Assembly (NCBI GenBank): GCA_963648895.1
Contig: CAVJGK010000003.1
Coordinates: 1-38,989, forward strand
DNA length: 38,989 nt
Source: UBA3210 sp963648895
GTDB taxonomy: Bacteria > Bacillota_I > Bacilli_A > RFN20 > CAG-449
Reading direction: 5' to 3'
The notes under the pieces were generated by a model. It worked only from the letters and a program-made list of their open reading frames with translations, was not told the DNA's origin and did no database searches. Every line of letters starts with the position of its first letter. The first letter of the stretch is position 1. Below are positions 1 to 9,034 of the stretch, piece after piece. The position numbers and the translations under genes were made by a program.

Positions 1-117
1 TTTTAAGTGCAATTATCAGTAATACCTCAATTTTATTTTTATAAAAAATAATATTGTTGTTTTAAAAGTGTAGTCTTTGTTGTAGAATATATAGCGCAAA
101 AGGAGTTAACAAATTTT

Positions 118-942
118 ATGAAAGAATTAATTATCAAAGATCTCCACGTTGAAGTAGAAAATAAAGAAATCTTAAAAGGGGTAAATCTCAGTGTTAAAGA
201 AGGCGAAACAATTGCTTTACTTGGTCCTAATGGACATGGTAAATCAACCCTTCTTGCCGCAATTATGGGTAACCCAAAATATAAAGTCACACAAGGTTCT
301 ATCACTCTTGATGGCAAAAATGTTTTAGAAATGAGCGTTGATCAAAGAGCCAGAGAAGGCCTTTTCTTAGGTATGCAATATCCTGCAGAAGTTCCAGGTG
401 TTGTCAATGCTGACTTTTTAAAAGCTGCAGTTAATGCAAGAAGAGATACACCGGTTAAATTATTTGAATTCTATCGCGCTATTGAATCTGCTAGCAAGAA
501 GATGCATATCTCCATGGATATGGCTCAAAGATTCTTAAACGAAGGATTTTCTGGTGGCGAAAAGAAACGTAATGAAATTTTACAAATGCTTTTATTAAAG
601 CCTGATTTTGCAATGCTTGATGAAATTGACTCAGGATTAGATGTTGATGCATTAGTCTATGTTGCCGATGCAATTAAAGAAATGCAACAAAATACATCAA
701 CTGCATTCTTAGTTATTTCTCACTATGAAAAATTATACAAGATGATTAATCCTACTAAATCTGCGGTTATGATCAATGGTAAAATCGCTGTTGAAGGTGA
801 TGCATCTATCATTGAAAGAATTGAAACTCAAGGATATGAATGGATTAAATACGAATTAGGTATTGAAATTGAAAAAGAAGATGTTGCAATGAACAAAACT
901 TCTATTGGTACATGCGCAACTAAAGAAATCATTTCTAAGTAG
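118..942 (+). CDS. sufC: SufC, Fe-S cluster assembly ATPase
   Basis: This is the ABC-type ATPase of the SUF machinery; it drives the SufBCD scaffold that builds Fe-S clusters in the cytoplasm. Walker A is GPNGHGKST (residues 36-44), the ABC signature is SGGEKKR (145-151), Walker B is MLDEIDSGLD (166-175) and the H-loop His is H202. These are classic SufC features. At 274 residues it is slightly longer than the usual ~250, with a C-terminal tail after about residue 255 that I do not recognise. The start has an AGGAGT ribosome site at 101-106. It opens a dense + strand unit running to parB. I see no convincing -35/-10 pair upstream; a TAGAAT at 83-88 is the best -10 candidate. Confidence 0.96.
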   Translation: MKELIIKDLHVEVENKEILKGVNLSVKEGETIALLGPNGHGKSTLLAAIMGNPKYKVTQGSITLDGKNVLEMSVDQRAREGLFLGMQYPAEVPGVVNADFLKAAVNARRDTPVKLFEFYRAIESASKKMHISMDMAQRFLNEGFSGGEKKRNEILQMLLLKPDFAMLDEIDSGLDVDALVYVADAIKEMQQNTSTAFLVISHYEKLYKMINPTKSAVMINGKIAVEGDASIIERIETQGYEWIKYELGIEIEKEDVAMNKTSIGTCATKEIISK

Positions 943-950
943 GTGATATT

Positions 951-1808
951 ATGTTAGATCTAATACAAGATTTAAAACTAAACAAAACTAGAAATGATGT
1001 TATTTTCCAAGAAACAAGCTCACAATTGGTAGTTAATTTTAAAAACGAAGAAGAATTAAATATCTTAATTGATTGGTCTAAAGTTGAAACGAAACAAGAA
1101 TATATTTTTAACTTTTCTAGTGTAAAAAAAGTTTCTATCATTGAAATTGGTAATCCTAATGGAAAAGTAGTTTATAACATAATGGATTATGCTTTAGTAA
1201 GCCATTCTTTAGCTTCCTTAGAAGAAGGTAATATTTCTAACTATGAAGTTAATTTAGAAACAGGTGCTTATTATGAAGGCGCACTCGCGGACTTCTCTAT
1301 AGGTAATAAATCATTCAAAGTCATTTGTAATTTAAACAAAGTCGAATCTAAGGTTATGTGGCATTTATCTTCTCTTGCTACATTAAACGACAAGAAAGAT
1401 TTTGATATTTCTATCAATCATTATGCACCTCATACATATGCAAAAATGGAAAATTACGGCGTTGTTGAAAACGATGCAAGTATGAACTTCTTAGGTATTT
1501 CTAAGATTCATAAAGGTGCAAAAACTTCTGCAACACATCAAAGCGCAAAAATCATGGTTTTTGATGCGAATTGTAAAGCTAAAGCTAGCCCTTCATTATG
1601 CATTGATGAAAACGATGTTGAAGCAAGCCATGCAGCAGTAGTAGGTCAAATTAATGAAGACCACATCTTCTATTTAACCTCTAGAGGTATCAAAGAAGAA
1701 GAAGCTAAAAAACTTATCACTTTAGGATATTTAAATCCAATCTTGGGATATTTTAATAACGAAGAGATACTAAACAAAATCAAAGATAGTATCGATAGGA
1801 GATTTTAA
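951..1808 (+). CDS. sufD: SufD, short form of SufBCD scaffold subunit
   Basis: SufB/SufD-family beta-helix protein, partner of SufB and SufC in the Fe-S scaffold. The C-terminal half carries the family core: the segment ASHAAVVGQINEDHIFYLTS with H227 matches the conserved functional His of SufD (His360 in E. coli), followed by SRGI and the helical C-terminus. At 285 residues it is much shorter than the ~400-435 usual for SufD; the reduction is in the N-terminal region, while the beta-helix core and C-terminal helices remain. It begins 8 bases after sufC and ends one base before sufS, so the genes are almost certainly co-translated. Identification rests on the core motif and gene order. Confidence 0.93.
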   Translation: MLDLIQDLKLNKTRNDVIFQETSSQLVVNFKNEEELNILIDWSKVETKQEYIFNFSSVKKVSIIEIGNPNGKVVYNIMDYALVSHSLASLEEGNISNYEVNLETGAYYEGALADFSIGNKSFKVICNLNKVESKVMWHLSSLATLNDKKDFDISINHYAPHTYAKMENYGVVENDASMNFLGISKIHKGAKTSATHQSAKIMVFDANCKAKASPSLCIDENDVEASHAAVVGQINEDHIFYLTSRGIKEEEAKKLITLGYLNPILGYFNNEEILNKIKDSIDRRF

Positions 1809-1809
1809 T

Positions 1810-3039
1810 ATGTTTGATCCTTACGTTATTAGAAAAGATTTTCCAATGATTCAAAATAACAAAGAAATGTCATCTCATCCAATGGTCTATTTTGATAACG
1901 CAGCCACTACTTTTAAACCTCAATGCGTTATTGATGCAGAGATGGGATATTATGAGCATTACACTGCCAATACTCATCGAGGCGATTATCCTATCGCTGA
2001 ACAAGCAGATAAAGCTTATGATGAAGCAAGAGAAAAGGTGGCTAAATTCCTCAATGCTAAAAAACAAGAAGTTGTATTTACTTCTGGTACATCCCAAGGA
2101 TTAAACCAAATTGCCAATGGATTAAAGAAATTCTTAAAAAAAGGTGATGAAGTAATCATCTCTTTAGAAGAACATGCATCTAATGTTTTACCTTGGTTTA
2201 GCTTACAACATGAAATCGGCATTGTTATTAAATATGCAAGTGCTGATGAAAAAGGAAGAATCACATTAGAAGGTTTAAAAAAAGTTATTAGTCCTAAAAC
2301 TAAAGTAGTTTCTTTAGCCCATGTTTCTAATACCTTAGGCTATAAGCTTGATGTTAAAGCATTATGTAAATTAACACATGAATACGGCGCTTATTTTGTT
2401 TGTGATGCGGCTCAAAGCGCACCACATATGAAATTGGATGTCAAAGACTTAGATGTTGATTTCTTAGTATTTTCTGGACATAAATGCGTTGGTCCTACAG
2501 GTATTGGGGTAATGTATGGAAAATATGCATTATTAGAGAAAATGGACCCATTAAATTTAGGTGGAGGAATGAATACTGATTTTGACATGTGTGGCAATTT
2601 TGGTTATTTAATCACACCGACTAAATTTGAAGCAGGTACCCAAAATATTGCAGGTGCCATTGGTTTAGCGGCAGCTTTAGAATATTTAACTAATATCGGT
2701 TTAGACGATATTGAAAAATACGAAAGCGAATTAAAAAAATACGCGATTAGTAAATTAAAACAAATTCCTGAATTGACGATCTATAACGCGGATTCAGAAA
2801 CAGGAATTATTACATTTAACTATAAAGGAGTTCATGCACAAGACATGGGTACTTTACTTGCGAGTAAAGGAATATGCGTTCGTTCAGGACAACATTGCGC
2901 AAAACTTCTTCATAACATTATAGGTGAACTTGCAACCGTAAGAGCAAGTTTATACTTCTACAATACCAAAGAAGAAATTGATTTATTCGTAGAAGCATGT
3001 AAGAAAGGTGGGGACTTTTTAGATGCCTTTTTCGCTTAA
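1810..3039 (+). CDS. sufS: SufS, class II cysteine desulfurase
   Basis: PLP-dependent cysteine desulfurase that removes sulfur from cysteine as a persulfide and passes it to SufU for Fe-S assembly. The PLP lysine is K225 in SGHKCVGPTG. The persulfide cysteine is C363 in RSGQHCAKLL, with the short loop typical of class II SufS enzymes. Other family marks are FDNAATTFKP near residue 27 and FEAGTQN near residue 275. At 409 residues it has the normal length. The ribosome site AGGAG lies at the end of sufD and the two genes are one base apart. The last 17 bases overlap sufU, as expected for a fixed SufS-SufU pair. Confidence 0.97.
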   Translation: MFDPYVIRKDFPMIQNNKEMSSHPMVYFDNAATTFKPQCVIDAEMGYYEHYTANTHRGDYPIAEQADKAYDEAREKVAKFLNAKKQEVVFTSGTSQGLNQIANGLKKFLKKGDEVIISLEEHASNVLPWFSLQHEIGIVIKYASADEKGRITLEGLKKVISPKTKVVSLAHVSNTLGYKLDVKALCKLTHEYGAYFVCDAAQSAPHMKLDVKDLDVDFLVFSGHKCVGPTGIGVMYGKYALLEKMDPLNLGGGMNTDFDMCGNFGYLITPTKFEAGTQNIAGAIGLAAALEYLTNIGLDDIEKYESELKKYAISKLKQIPELTIYNADSETGIITFNYKGVHAQDMGTLLASKGICVRSGQHCAKLLHNIIGELATVRASLYFYNTKEEIDLFVEACKKGGDFLDAFFA

Positions 3040-3466
3040 TAACGAGATGATGAGAGAAATCATCATGGATCATTACAACAATCCAAGAAATAAAAAAGAA
3101 GTTAATGATACAAATTATGTGACAGTTTATATGGATTCAACTTCATGCATCGACAAAATCTATATCCAAATGCTTGTTAAAGATGGAGTGATTGAAGATT
3201 GTTGTTGGCATGGAAATGGATGCGCTATTTCAACTGCTTCAACTTCAATTATGACTGAACTTTTAAAAGGTAAGAAAGTTGAAGAAGCAGAAAAGATTAT
3301 GGAATCTTTCCAAAACATGATGTATGGCAAAGAATATGATCCGGATTTACTCGATGAAGCAATTGTCTTTATGAATACTTCAAAACAACCAAGTAGAATT
3401 AAATGCGCGACTATTGGATATCGTGGAGTAAATAAGATATTGAATGGAGATGATGGAAATGAGTAA
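3023..3466 (+). CDS. sufU: SufU, zinc-dependent sulfurtransferase
   Basis: SufU takes persulfide sulfur from SufS and delivers it to the SufBCD scaffold; it is the Gram-positive partner of SufS. The four zinc ligands expected from B. subtilis SufU are all visible: C42 and D44 in SCIDKI, C67 in GNGCAIS, and C128 in RIKCATIGY. The usual CGD motif reads CID here, so the residue between the two ligands differs. At 147 residues it is family-sized. Its start sits inside sufS (17-base overlap) behind an AAGGTGGGG ribosome site, and its end overlaps the start of sufB. Confidence 0.95.
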   Translation: MPFSLNNEMMREIIMDHYNNPRNKKEVNDTNYVTVYMDSTSCIDKIYIQMLVKDGVIEDCCWHGNGCAISTASTSIMTELLKGKKVEEAEKIMESFQNMMYGKEYDPDLLDEAIVFMNTSKQPSRIKCATIGYRGVNKILNGDDGNE

Positions 3467-4853
3467 TACTTTAGATGAACATGAATACAAATATGGCTTT
3501 AAAGATGAAGACGTTTCTGTCGTTAAAACTAATGTTGGATTAAATGAAGATATCATTAAAGAAATATCTAAATTAAAAGGTGAACCAGATTGGATGTTAG
3601 AATTTAGATTAAAATCCTACCATGCATTTTTGGAACTTAAAAATCCAAGTTATGGACCTGATTTATCAAACATTGATTTTAATTCATTTACTTATTTTAC
3701 TAGACCAAGTAACAAAGAAGAAAAATCATGGGATAAAGTACCAGAAACTATTAAAAATACTTTCTCTAAATTAGGTATTCCAGAAGCAGAAGCAAAATAT
3801 CTTGCAGGTGTTTCTACTCAATATGAATCAGAAGTTGTTTATCATAACATGCTTCAAGAAGTAGAAGATAAAGGAGTTATTTTCCTTTCTACCGATATGG
3901 CATTAAAAACATGTCCTGAAATCTTTAAAAAATATTTCAATAAAGTCGTTCCTTATAACGACAACAAATACTCAGCCTTAAATGGGGCTGTTTGGTCAGG
4001 TGGTAGTTTTATTTATGTGCCAAAAGGGGTACATTTAGAAAAACCACTTCAATCATATTTTAGAATTAACAATGAAAAATCAGGTCAATTTGAAAGAACA
4101 TTGATCATTGTTGATGAAGGAGCGGATGTCCATTATGTTGAAGGATGTACTGCACCTATTTATTCAAAAGAATCATTACATGCAGCAGTTGTTGAAATAT
4201 ATGTTGAAAAAGGTGGTAGATGTAGATATTCTACTATTCAAAACTGGTCAACCAATATTGTTAACTTAGTTACAAAAAGAGCTTTAGTTGAAGAAGATGG
4301 ATTAATGGAATGGATTGATGGAAACATTGGTTCACAATTAAACATGAAATATCCTTGCTGCGTCTTAAATGGACCACATGCAAAGGGTACATGTATTTCT
4401 ATCGCTGTCGCAGATAAAGAACAATTCCAAGATGCTGGTGCAAAAATGATTCATCTTGCACCTTATACAACAAGTAACATTATCTCTAAATCTATTGTTA
4501 AAAGAGGTGGTGTAGCTAATTATAGAGGTAAAGTATTTATCGCAAAAAATGCTGAACATTCTAAATCACACGTTGAATGTGATACTTTAATTTTAGATGA
4601 TAAATCCGCGAGTGATACAATACCAACAAATATATGTAATAACAATTCTTCATTCTTAGAACACGAAGCAACAGTTTCTAAAATTAATGAAGAACAATTA
4701 TTTTATTTAATGAGTAGAGGATTAAGTGAAAAAGAAGCTACTCAAATGATTATTATGGGATTTATTGAACCATTCTCAAAAGAATTACCAATGGAATATG
4801 CAGTTGAATTAAATCAACTCATTAAAATGGATATGGAAGGAAGTATCGGATAA
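3459..4853 (+). CDS. sufB: SufB, Fe-S scaffold subunit
   Basis: SufB is the main scaffold on which the nascent cluster forms, in complex with SufC and SufD. The essential cysteine (Cys405 in E. coli) corresponds to C374 in HVECDTLILDD, followed by SFLEHEATVSKINEEQLFYL, the SufB signature. It is 464 residues from the chosen start. Four in-frame ATGs lie at 3444, 3450, 3453 and 3459; I chose 3459 because GGAG at 3446-3449 is correctly spaced only for it, giving an 8-base overlap with sufU. The stop overlaps the mnmG start by one base (TAATG). Confidence 0.96.
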   Translation: MSNTLDEHEYKYGFKDEDVSVVKTNVGLNEDIIKEISKLKGEPDWMLEFRLKSYHAFLELKNPSYGPDLSNIDFNSFTYFTRPSNKEEKSWDKVPETIKNTFSKLGIPEAEAKYLAGVSTQYESEVVYHNMLQEVEDKGVIFLSTDMALKTCPEIFKKYFNKVVPYNDNKYSALNGAVWSGGSFIYVPKGVHLEKPLQSYFRINNEKSGQFERTLIIVDEGADVHYVEGCTAPIYSKESLHAAVVEIYVEKGGRCRYSTIQNWSTNIVNLVTKRALVEEDGLMEWIDGNIGSQLNMKYPCCVLNGPHAKGTCISIAVADKEQFQDAGAKMIHLAPYTTSNIISKSIVKRGGVANYRGKVFIAKNAEHSKSHVECDTLILDDKSASDTIPTNICNNNSSFLEHEATVSKINEEQLFYLMSRGLSEKEATQMIIMGFIEPFSKELPMEYAVELNQLIKMDMEGSIG

Positions 4854-6709
4854 TGGATTATGATGTTATCGTAGTAGGAGGAGGACATGCTGGAATGGAA
4901 GCTAGTTTCGCTAGCGCACATTTAGGTATGAAAACATTGCTTGTTACACTCAATAAAAATAAAGTATCAAACATGCCTTGTAATCCATCTATTGGAGGAA
5001 GCGCAAAAGGTATTGTCGTAAGAGAAATCGATGCGCTAGGAGGCATGATGGGTAAAGGCGCGGATAAAGCGTGTTTACAAATGAAAATGCTCAATACTGG
5101 TAAAGGACCTGGTGTTCAATGCCTTAGAGCCCAAGAAGATAAATTAGATTATCCTAAGGTAATGTTAGATTTCGCAGAACATACTGAAAATTTAACTATA
5201 TTAGAAGGTATGGTCACTGCCTTAGTTCATGATGATAATCATGTTTTTGGCGTTAAAATTGGCGATAAAGAAATCACTTCTAAAGCAGTTATTTTAACAA
5301 CTGGTACATACATGGAAAGTTCTATTTTAAGAGGACATACGGTAAAAAGTGATGGACCTGATGGAGAAAAACCATCTTTAGGATTATCTCCATATTTACA
5401 AAAAATGGGTATTAAAACCATTAGATTAAAAACAGGTACTCCTCAAAGAATTAAAGAAAGTAGTATTGATTATTCAGAACTTGAACCTCAATATGGTACC
5501 AATAGACCTTTAAAATTTAGTTTTGAAGAATCACATATTGTTCCATTTGAAGATCAAATCGTTTGCTATTTAACTTATACAAATGCAAAAACTCATCAAA
5601 TTATTAAAGACCATTTATTAGAATCTTCTATGTATGGGGGAATTGTTAAAGGTGTTGGACCTAGATATTGTCCTTCAATTGAAGATAAAGTAGTAAGATT
5701 TGCCGATAAAGAAAGACATCAATTATTCTTAGAAAGAGAATCTTTACATACAGATTTAGTCTATTTACAAGGCTTTTCTACATCAATGCCTGAATATGTT
5801 CAAGAAGAAATGGTTCATTCATTAAAAGGATTAGAACATGCAGAAATTGTCAAATATGCTTATGCGATTGAATATGATGCAATTGATACTTCTGAATATG
5901 ATTATACTTTAGGTATTAAAAAATGGCCTGGATTATATATCGGGGGTCAAATATGTGGTACTTCAGGATATGAAGAAGCTGCAGGTTTAGGTCTTATGGC
6001 AGGTATTAATGCTTGTTTAAAAATAATGGATAGAGAACCATTAATATTAAGAAGAGACCAAGCATATATTGGTGTTATGATCGATGATTTAGTTTCAAAA
6101 GGAACTAAAGAACCATATCGTTTATTATCTTCTCGTGCGGAATATCGTTTATTAATGAGAAGTGATAATGCTGATATTAGATTAACTCCAATTGGACACG
6201 ATATTGGTTTAATTAAAGAAGATCGTTATCAAAAATTCTTAAATAAGATGGACTTATTAAAGAATACAAATGAAATGATGGAAACTACTCATATGGGTAT
6301 GAATAAAGACTTTGTTGCTTATATGCACGAATTAGGCTTTATCACTTATAACGGGGGACCAACTGTCAGTGAGATTTTAAAAAGACCTGGTGTCACTTTA
6401 AATCGTTTAAAAGACTATGTTCCTAATTTCCCACTTTTAAATTTAGAAGAAGAGGAACAATTAGAAATCATGGTTAAATATGAAGGATATATCACAAAAG
6501 AGAAGAAGGAAGCAGAACATCTTTTAAAATTAGAAGAAGTAAAGATTCCTAGTGATATTGACTATATTAATATGGAAGGATTACGTCTTGAAGCAAGACA
6601 AAAATTAAATAATATCCGTCCATTGACCATTTCTCAAGCAAGCAGAATATCTGGGGTTAATCCTGCTGATATATCTGTATTATTAATGCACATCAAGATA
6701 GGAAAATAA
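4853..6709 (+). CDS. mnmG: MnmG (GidA), tRNA U34 carboxymethylaminomethyl enzyme
   Basis: FAD- and NADH-dependent subunit of the MnmEG complex, which modifies wobble uridine 34 of tRNAs reading A/G-ending codons. The N-terminal dinucleotide-binding motif is GGGHAG (9-14); the family motif MPCNPSIGGSAKG follows at about 42-54, LKTGTPQR lies mid-protein and QASRISGVNPADI near the C-terminus. At 618 residues it is normal length. mnmG-rsmG-parA-parB is a classic origin-linked order in Firmicutes. Here it is fused directly downstream of sufB through a TAATG overlap, and its usual partner mnmE is absent from the window. Confidence 0.97.
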   Translation: MDYDVIVVGGGHAGMEASFASAHLGMKTLLVTLNKNKVSNMPCNPSIGGSAKGIVVREIDALGGMMGKGADKACLQMKMLNTGKGPGVQCLRAQEDKLDYPKVMLDFAEHTENLTILEGMVTALVHDDNHVFGVKIGDKEITSKAVILTTGTYMESSILRGHTVKSDGPDGEKPSLGLSPYLQKMGIKTIRLKTGTPQRIKESSIDYSELEPQYGTNRPLKFSFEESHIVPFEDQIVCYLTYTNAKTHQIIKDHLLESSMYGGIVKGVGPRYCPSIEDKVVRFADKERHQLFLERESLHTDLVYLQGFSTSMPEYVQEEMVHSLKGLEHAEIVKYAYAIEYDAIDTSEYDYTLGIKKWPGLYIGGQICGTSGYEEAAGLGLMAGINACLKIMDREPLILRRDQAYIGVMIDDLVSKGTKEPYRLLSSRAEYRLLMRSDNADIRLTPIGHDIGLIKEDRYQKFLNKMDLLKNTNEMMETTHMGMNKDFVAYMHELGFITYNGGPTVSEILKRPGVTLNRLKDYVPNFPLLNLEEEEQLEIMVKYEGYITKEKKEAEHLLKLEEVKIPSDIDYINMEGLRLEARQKLNNIRPLTISQASRISGVNPADISVLLMHIKIGK

Positions 6710-6710
6710 C

Positions 6711-7415
6711 ATGAAACAAGAAGAATTTATTTTAAAATTAAAAGAAAAAGGTTTAAATTTATCATCTTCTCAAATTGAACAATTTGAATTATATTTAAGA
6801 ACTTTACAAGAATATAATAAGGTGATGGATTTAACAACAATTATTGAAGATGAAGATGTCTATGAAAAACATTTTTATGATTCTTTATTATGCTCTTTTA
6901 AAATTGATTTAAATTCTAAAAGTCTTTTAGATGTTGGTTCGGGTGCTGGTTTCCCAGGTATTCCTTTAGCAATTGCTTATCCTAACACCCAAATAACATT
7001 GTTAGAACCAACAACAAAAAGATGTAATTTCTTAGAAATAGTTAAAAACAAACTAGGTTTAGATAATGTGACAATTATCAATGATCGCGCAGAAAATTAT
7101 ATTAAAGGCCATGAAGAAAGTTTTGATGTTGTTACAGCTAGAGCAGTATCAAGATTAAACATTCTTTTAGAGTTGGTCGCTTCTTATTTAAAAGTCAATG
7201 GCACATTTATTTCTTTAAAAGGTAAAATTGGCTTAGAAGAATTAAAAGAAGCTTCAAATGCGTTAAAAACACTATCTTTAAAATTAGATTTTGTTCAAGA
7301 AGAACATCTTATTTCTAACGATGATGTCAGAATTAATATATTTATTAAAAAATTAGGAAAAACAAATCCTAAATATCCAAGAAATTACGGACAAATAAAA
7401 AAACGTCCATTATAA
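6711..7415 (+). CDS. rsmG: RsmG (GidB), 16S rRNA G527 methyltransferase
   Basis: SAM-dependent methyltransferase that makes m7G527 in 16S rRNA. The SAM-binding loop is LLDVGSGAGFPGIPL (about 72-86); upstream is the family segment YNKVMDLT (35-42), and the C-terminus ends KYPRNYGQIKKRPL, close to the conserved KYPRKxGxPxKxPL ending. At 234 residues it is normal length. It starts one base after the mnmG stop and is followed by a ribosome site and parA. Confidence 0.96.
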   Translation: MKQEEFILKLKEKGLNLSSSQIEQFELYLRTLQEYNKVMDLTTIIEDEDVYEKHFYDSLLCSFKIDLNSKSLLDVGSGAGFPGIPLAIAYPNTQITLLEPTTKRCNFLEIVKNKLGLDNVTIINDRAENYIKGHEESFDVVTARAVSRLNILLELVASYLKVNGTFISLKGKIGLEELKEASNALKTLSLKLDFVQEEHLISNDDVRINIFIKKLGKTNPKYPRNYGQIKKRPL

Positions 7416-7424
7416 GGAGTAGAC

Positions 7425-8189
7425 ATGAAAATTATATCAATAGCCAATCAAAAAGGTGGAGTAGGTAAAACTACTACTGCAATCTCCTTAGGTGGAGCTT
7501 TAGCTAAATTTAACAAAAAAGTATTATTAATCGATATGGACCCACAAGGCAACTGCGGAAGAGGAGTCGGAGTTGATATCACTTTAGTAAAACATAACAT
7601 TGTTGATGTTTTATTAAATAAAGCAGATATTAACAAAGTTATCATCCATACCGATACAGAAAATATCGATATCTTACCAAGCAATTTAAAACTTGCAGCG
7701 TTTGAAACAGAAGTTCAAGGTACTAAAAGACCTTTCTATTTATTAAAAAATGCTTTAACAAAATTAAATACTGCTTATGATTTTATTATTATCGATTGTC
7801 CTCCATCATTAGGATTATTAAGCTTAAATGCTTTATGTGCATCTAATTCTTGCTTAATCCCTGTCCAATGTGAATATTTTGCAATGGATGGAGTGGCACA
7901 AATTCTATCCACTATTTCGAAAGTACAACAAGATTATAATCCAGATATCGATATTTTAGGATTCTTACTTACTATGTATGATGCAAGATTAAGACTTGCA
8001 ACGGAAGTAACTCAAGAAATTAGAGGCTTATTTAAAGAAAAAACATTTACCACTCAAATCCCACGTAACTCTTCTTTAGCCGAAGCGGCGATGATTGGTA
8101 AACCTGTTACTATCTTTAGACCAACAGCTTCAGGGTCACAAGCCTACATTTCTTTAGCGAGGGAAATATTATCGAATGAAAAAGAATAG
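7425..8189 (+). CDS. parA: ParA (Soj), chromosome-partitioning ATPase
   Basis: MinD/ParA-type ATPase that acts with ParB in chromosome segregation and origin control. The deviant Walker A is KGGVGKTT (10-17), with IDMDPQGN (about 38-45) as switch I and IIDCPPSLG (about 121-129) as Walker B. At 254 residues it matches Soj. A clear AAGGAG ribosome site lies just after rsmG, and its last 14 bases overlap parB. Context (mnmG-rsmG-parA-parB) fits the chromosomal Soj/Spo0J pair rather than a plasmid system. Confidence 0.96.
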   Translation: MKIISIANQKGGVGKTTTAISLGGALAKFNKKVLLIDMDPQGNCGRGVGVDITLVKHNIVDVLLNKADINKVIIHTDTENIDILPSNLKLAAFETEVQGTKRPFYLLKNALTKLNTAYDFIIIDCPPSLGLLSLNALCASNSCLIPVQCEYFAMDGVAQILSTISKVQQDYNPDIDILGFLLTMYDARLRLATEVTQEIRGLFKEKTFTTQIPRNSSLAEAAMIGKPVTIFRPTASGSQAYISLAREILSNEKE

Positions 8190-9012
8190 CAAAAATAGAA
8201 GCCTTGCTTCTTTAATGGAACAATATGCGAATCAAGATATTTTATCAACGATCGCCAAAGAATATTCCAAAGAGGATGAAACTCTCTTTGTTCCTTTAAG
8301 CAAGGTTAAATTTAATCCTATTTCTGTTCATCAATTCTTTTTAGATCGTTCGTTAAAAGACTTAAATGAATCAATTAAGAAAAATGGTATTATGTCGCCA
8401 GTATTAGTAAGAAAGAATGACAAAGGTTATTATGAAGTCATTTCAGGATATAAAAGATATTATGTGGCTAAAAAACTTCATTTAAGCGAAATACCAGTCG
8501 CGGTAAGAAATATCCCAGATGATTTAATGATTTATTTAGTATTATCAAGAGGTAATAAAAAACTTCATGATAATATTTTAAATAAGACATATGCTTATGA
8601 AATATTAACTCGTGATTATCATGTATCAAGAAAAGATATCGCTTTAATTTCAAAAACTAGTGTTTGCCAAGTAACAAATATTTTAAGATTATCTAAATTA
8701 GATGAAGAAGTTATTCTCGCATTGAAGAAAGATAAAATCTCTTATGGTCAAGCAAGAGTATTAATCGGACTTGATAATCAACAACAAATAGAATATTTAA
8801 ACCAAATTATTCAAAATAAAAAATCAGTTAGAGAAATTGAAAAAGAAGTTAGAGAATATAAAAATCCTTCTAAATATTCTTCATTATTAAAAGAATATGA
8901 AAAAGATAATAATTGTAATATCTTATTAACTGAAAAAGGTGTTACTTTTAAATTTGATACTTCTGATCAATTAGATTCTTTTCTAAACACTATATTAAAC
9001 AAGCAAAAATAA
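8176..9012 (+). CDS. parB: ParB (Spo0J)-family protein with altered nucleotide motifs
   Basis: ParB-family DNA-binding protein, partner of ParA. It has the ParB N-terminal layout (VPLSKVKFNP, ESIKKNGIMSPVLV, ISGYKRYYVAKKL) at about 39-101, a helix-turn-helix near 150-172 and a dimerising C-terminus. It is unusual: box I lacks the QPR arginine, box II reads GYKR (91-94) where ParB has GERR, and the ENxxR motif is replaced by RGNKKLHDN (125-133). In characterised ParB proteins these motifs bind CTP, so clamp behaviour may differ (inference). It could alternatively be a Noc-like paralogue, but it occupies the parB position directly after parA. Confidence 0.9.
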   Translation: MKKNSKNRSLASLMEQYANQDILSTIAKEYSKEDETLFVPLSKVKFNPISVHQFFLDRSLKDLNESIKKNGIMSPVLVRKNDKGYYEVISGYKRYYVAKKLHLSEIPVAVRNIPDDLMIYLVLSRGNKKLHDNILNKTYAYEILTRDYHVSRKDIALISKTSVCQVTNILRLSKLDEEVILALKKDKISYGQARVLIGLDNQQQIEYLNQIIQNKKSVREIEKEVREYKNPSKYSSLLKEYEKDNNCNILLTEKGVTFKFDTSDQLDSFLNTILNKQK

Positions 9013-9034
9013 AAAGACCACGTGGTCTTTTTTA
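9011..9034. terminator. Bidirectional terminator, perfect palindrome with CCACGTGG core
   Basis: A perfect 22-bp inverted repeat covers 9011-9032, with an A run on the left and a T run on the right, so it can terminate both parB (+) and the convergent HPr-family gene (-), whose stop codon begins at its edge. Its centre is CCACGTGG, the same central eight bases as some ParB parS sites, but the outer arms (AAGA/TCTT) do not match the parS arms. Confidence 0.8.

Noticed and set aside
54..88. Promoter for the suf operon
   Set aside because: TTGTTG at 54-59 and TAGAAT at 83-88 are 23 bases apart, too far for a standard promoter; the real one may lie before the window.
39..317. 92-codon open frame on the - strand across the sufC start
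   Set aside because: It overlaps the well-supported sufC on the opposite strand, has no ribosome site and no recognisable protein features; the same holds for the other antisense frames inside suf, mnmG, kdgA, kdgK and the binding-protein gene.
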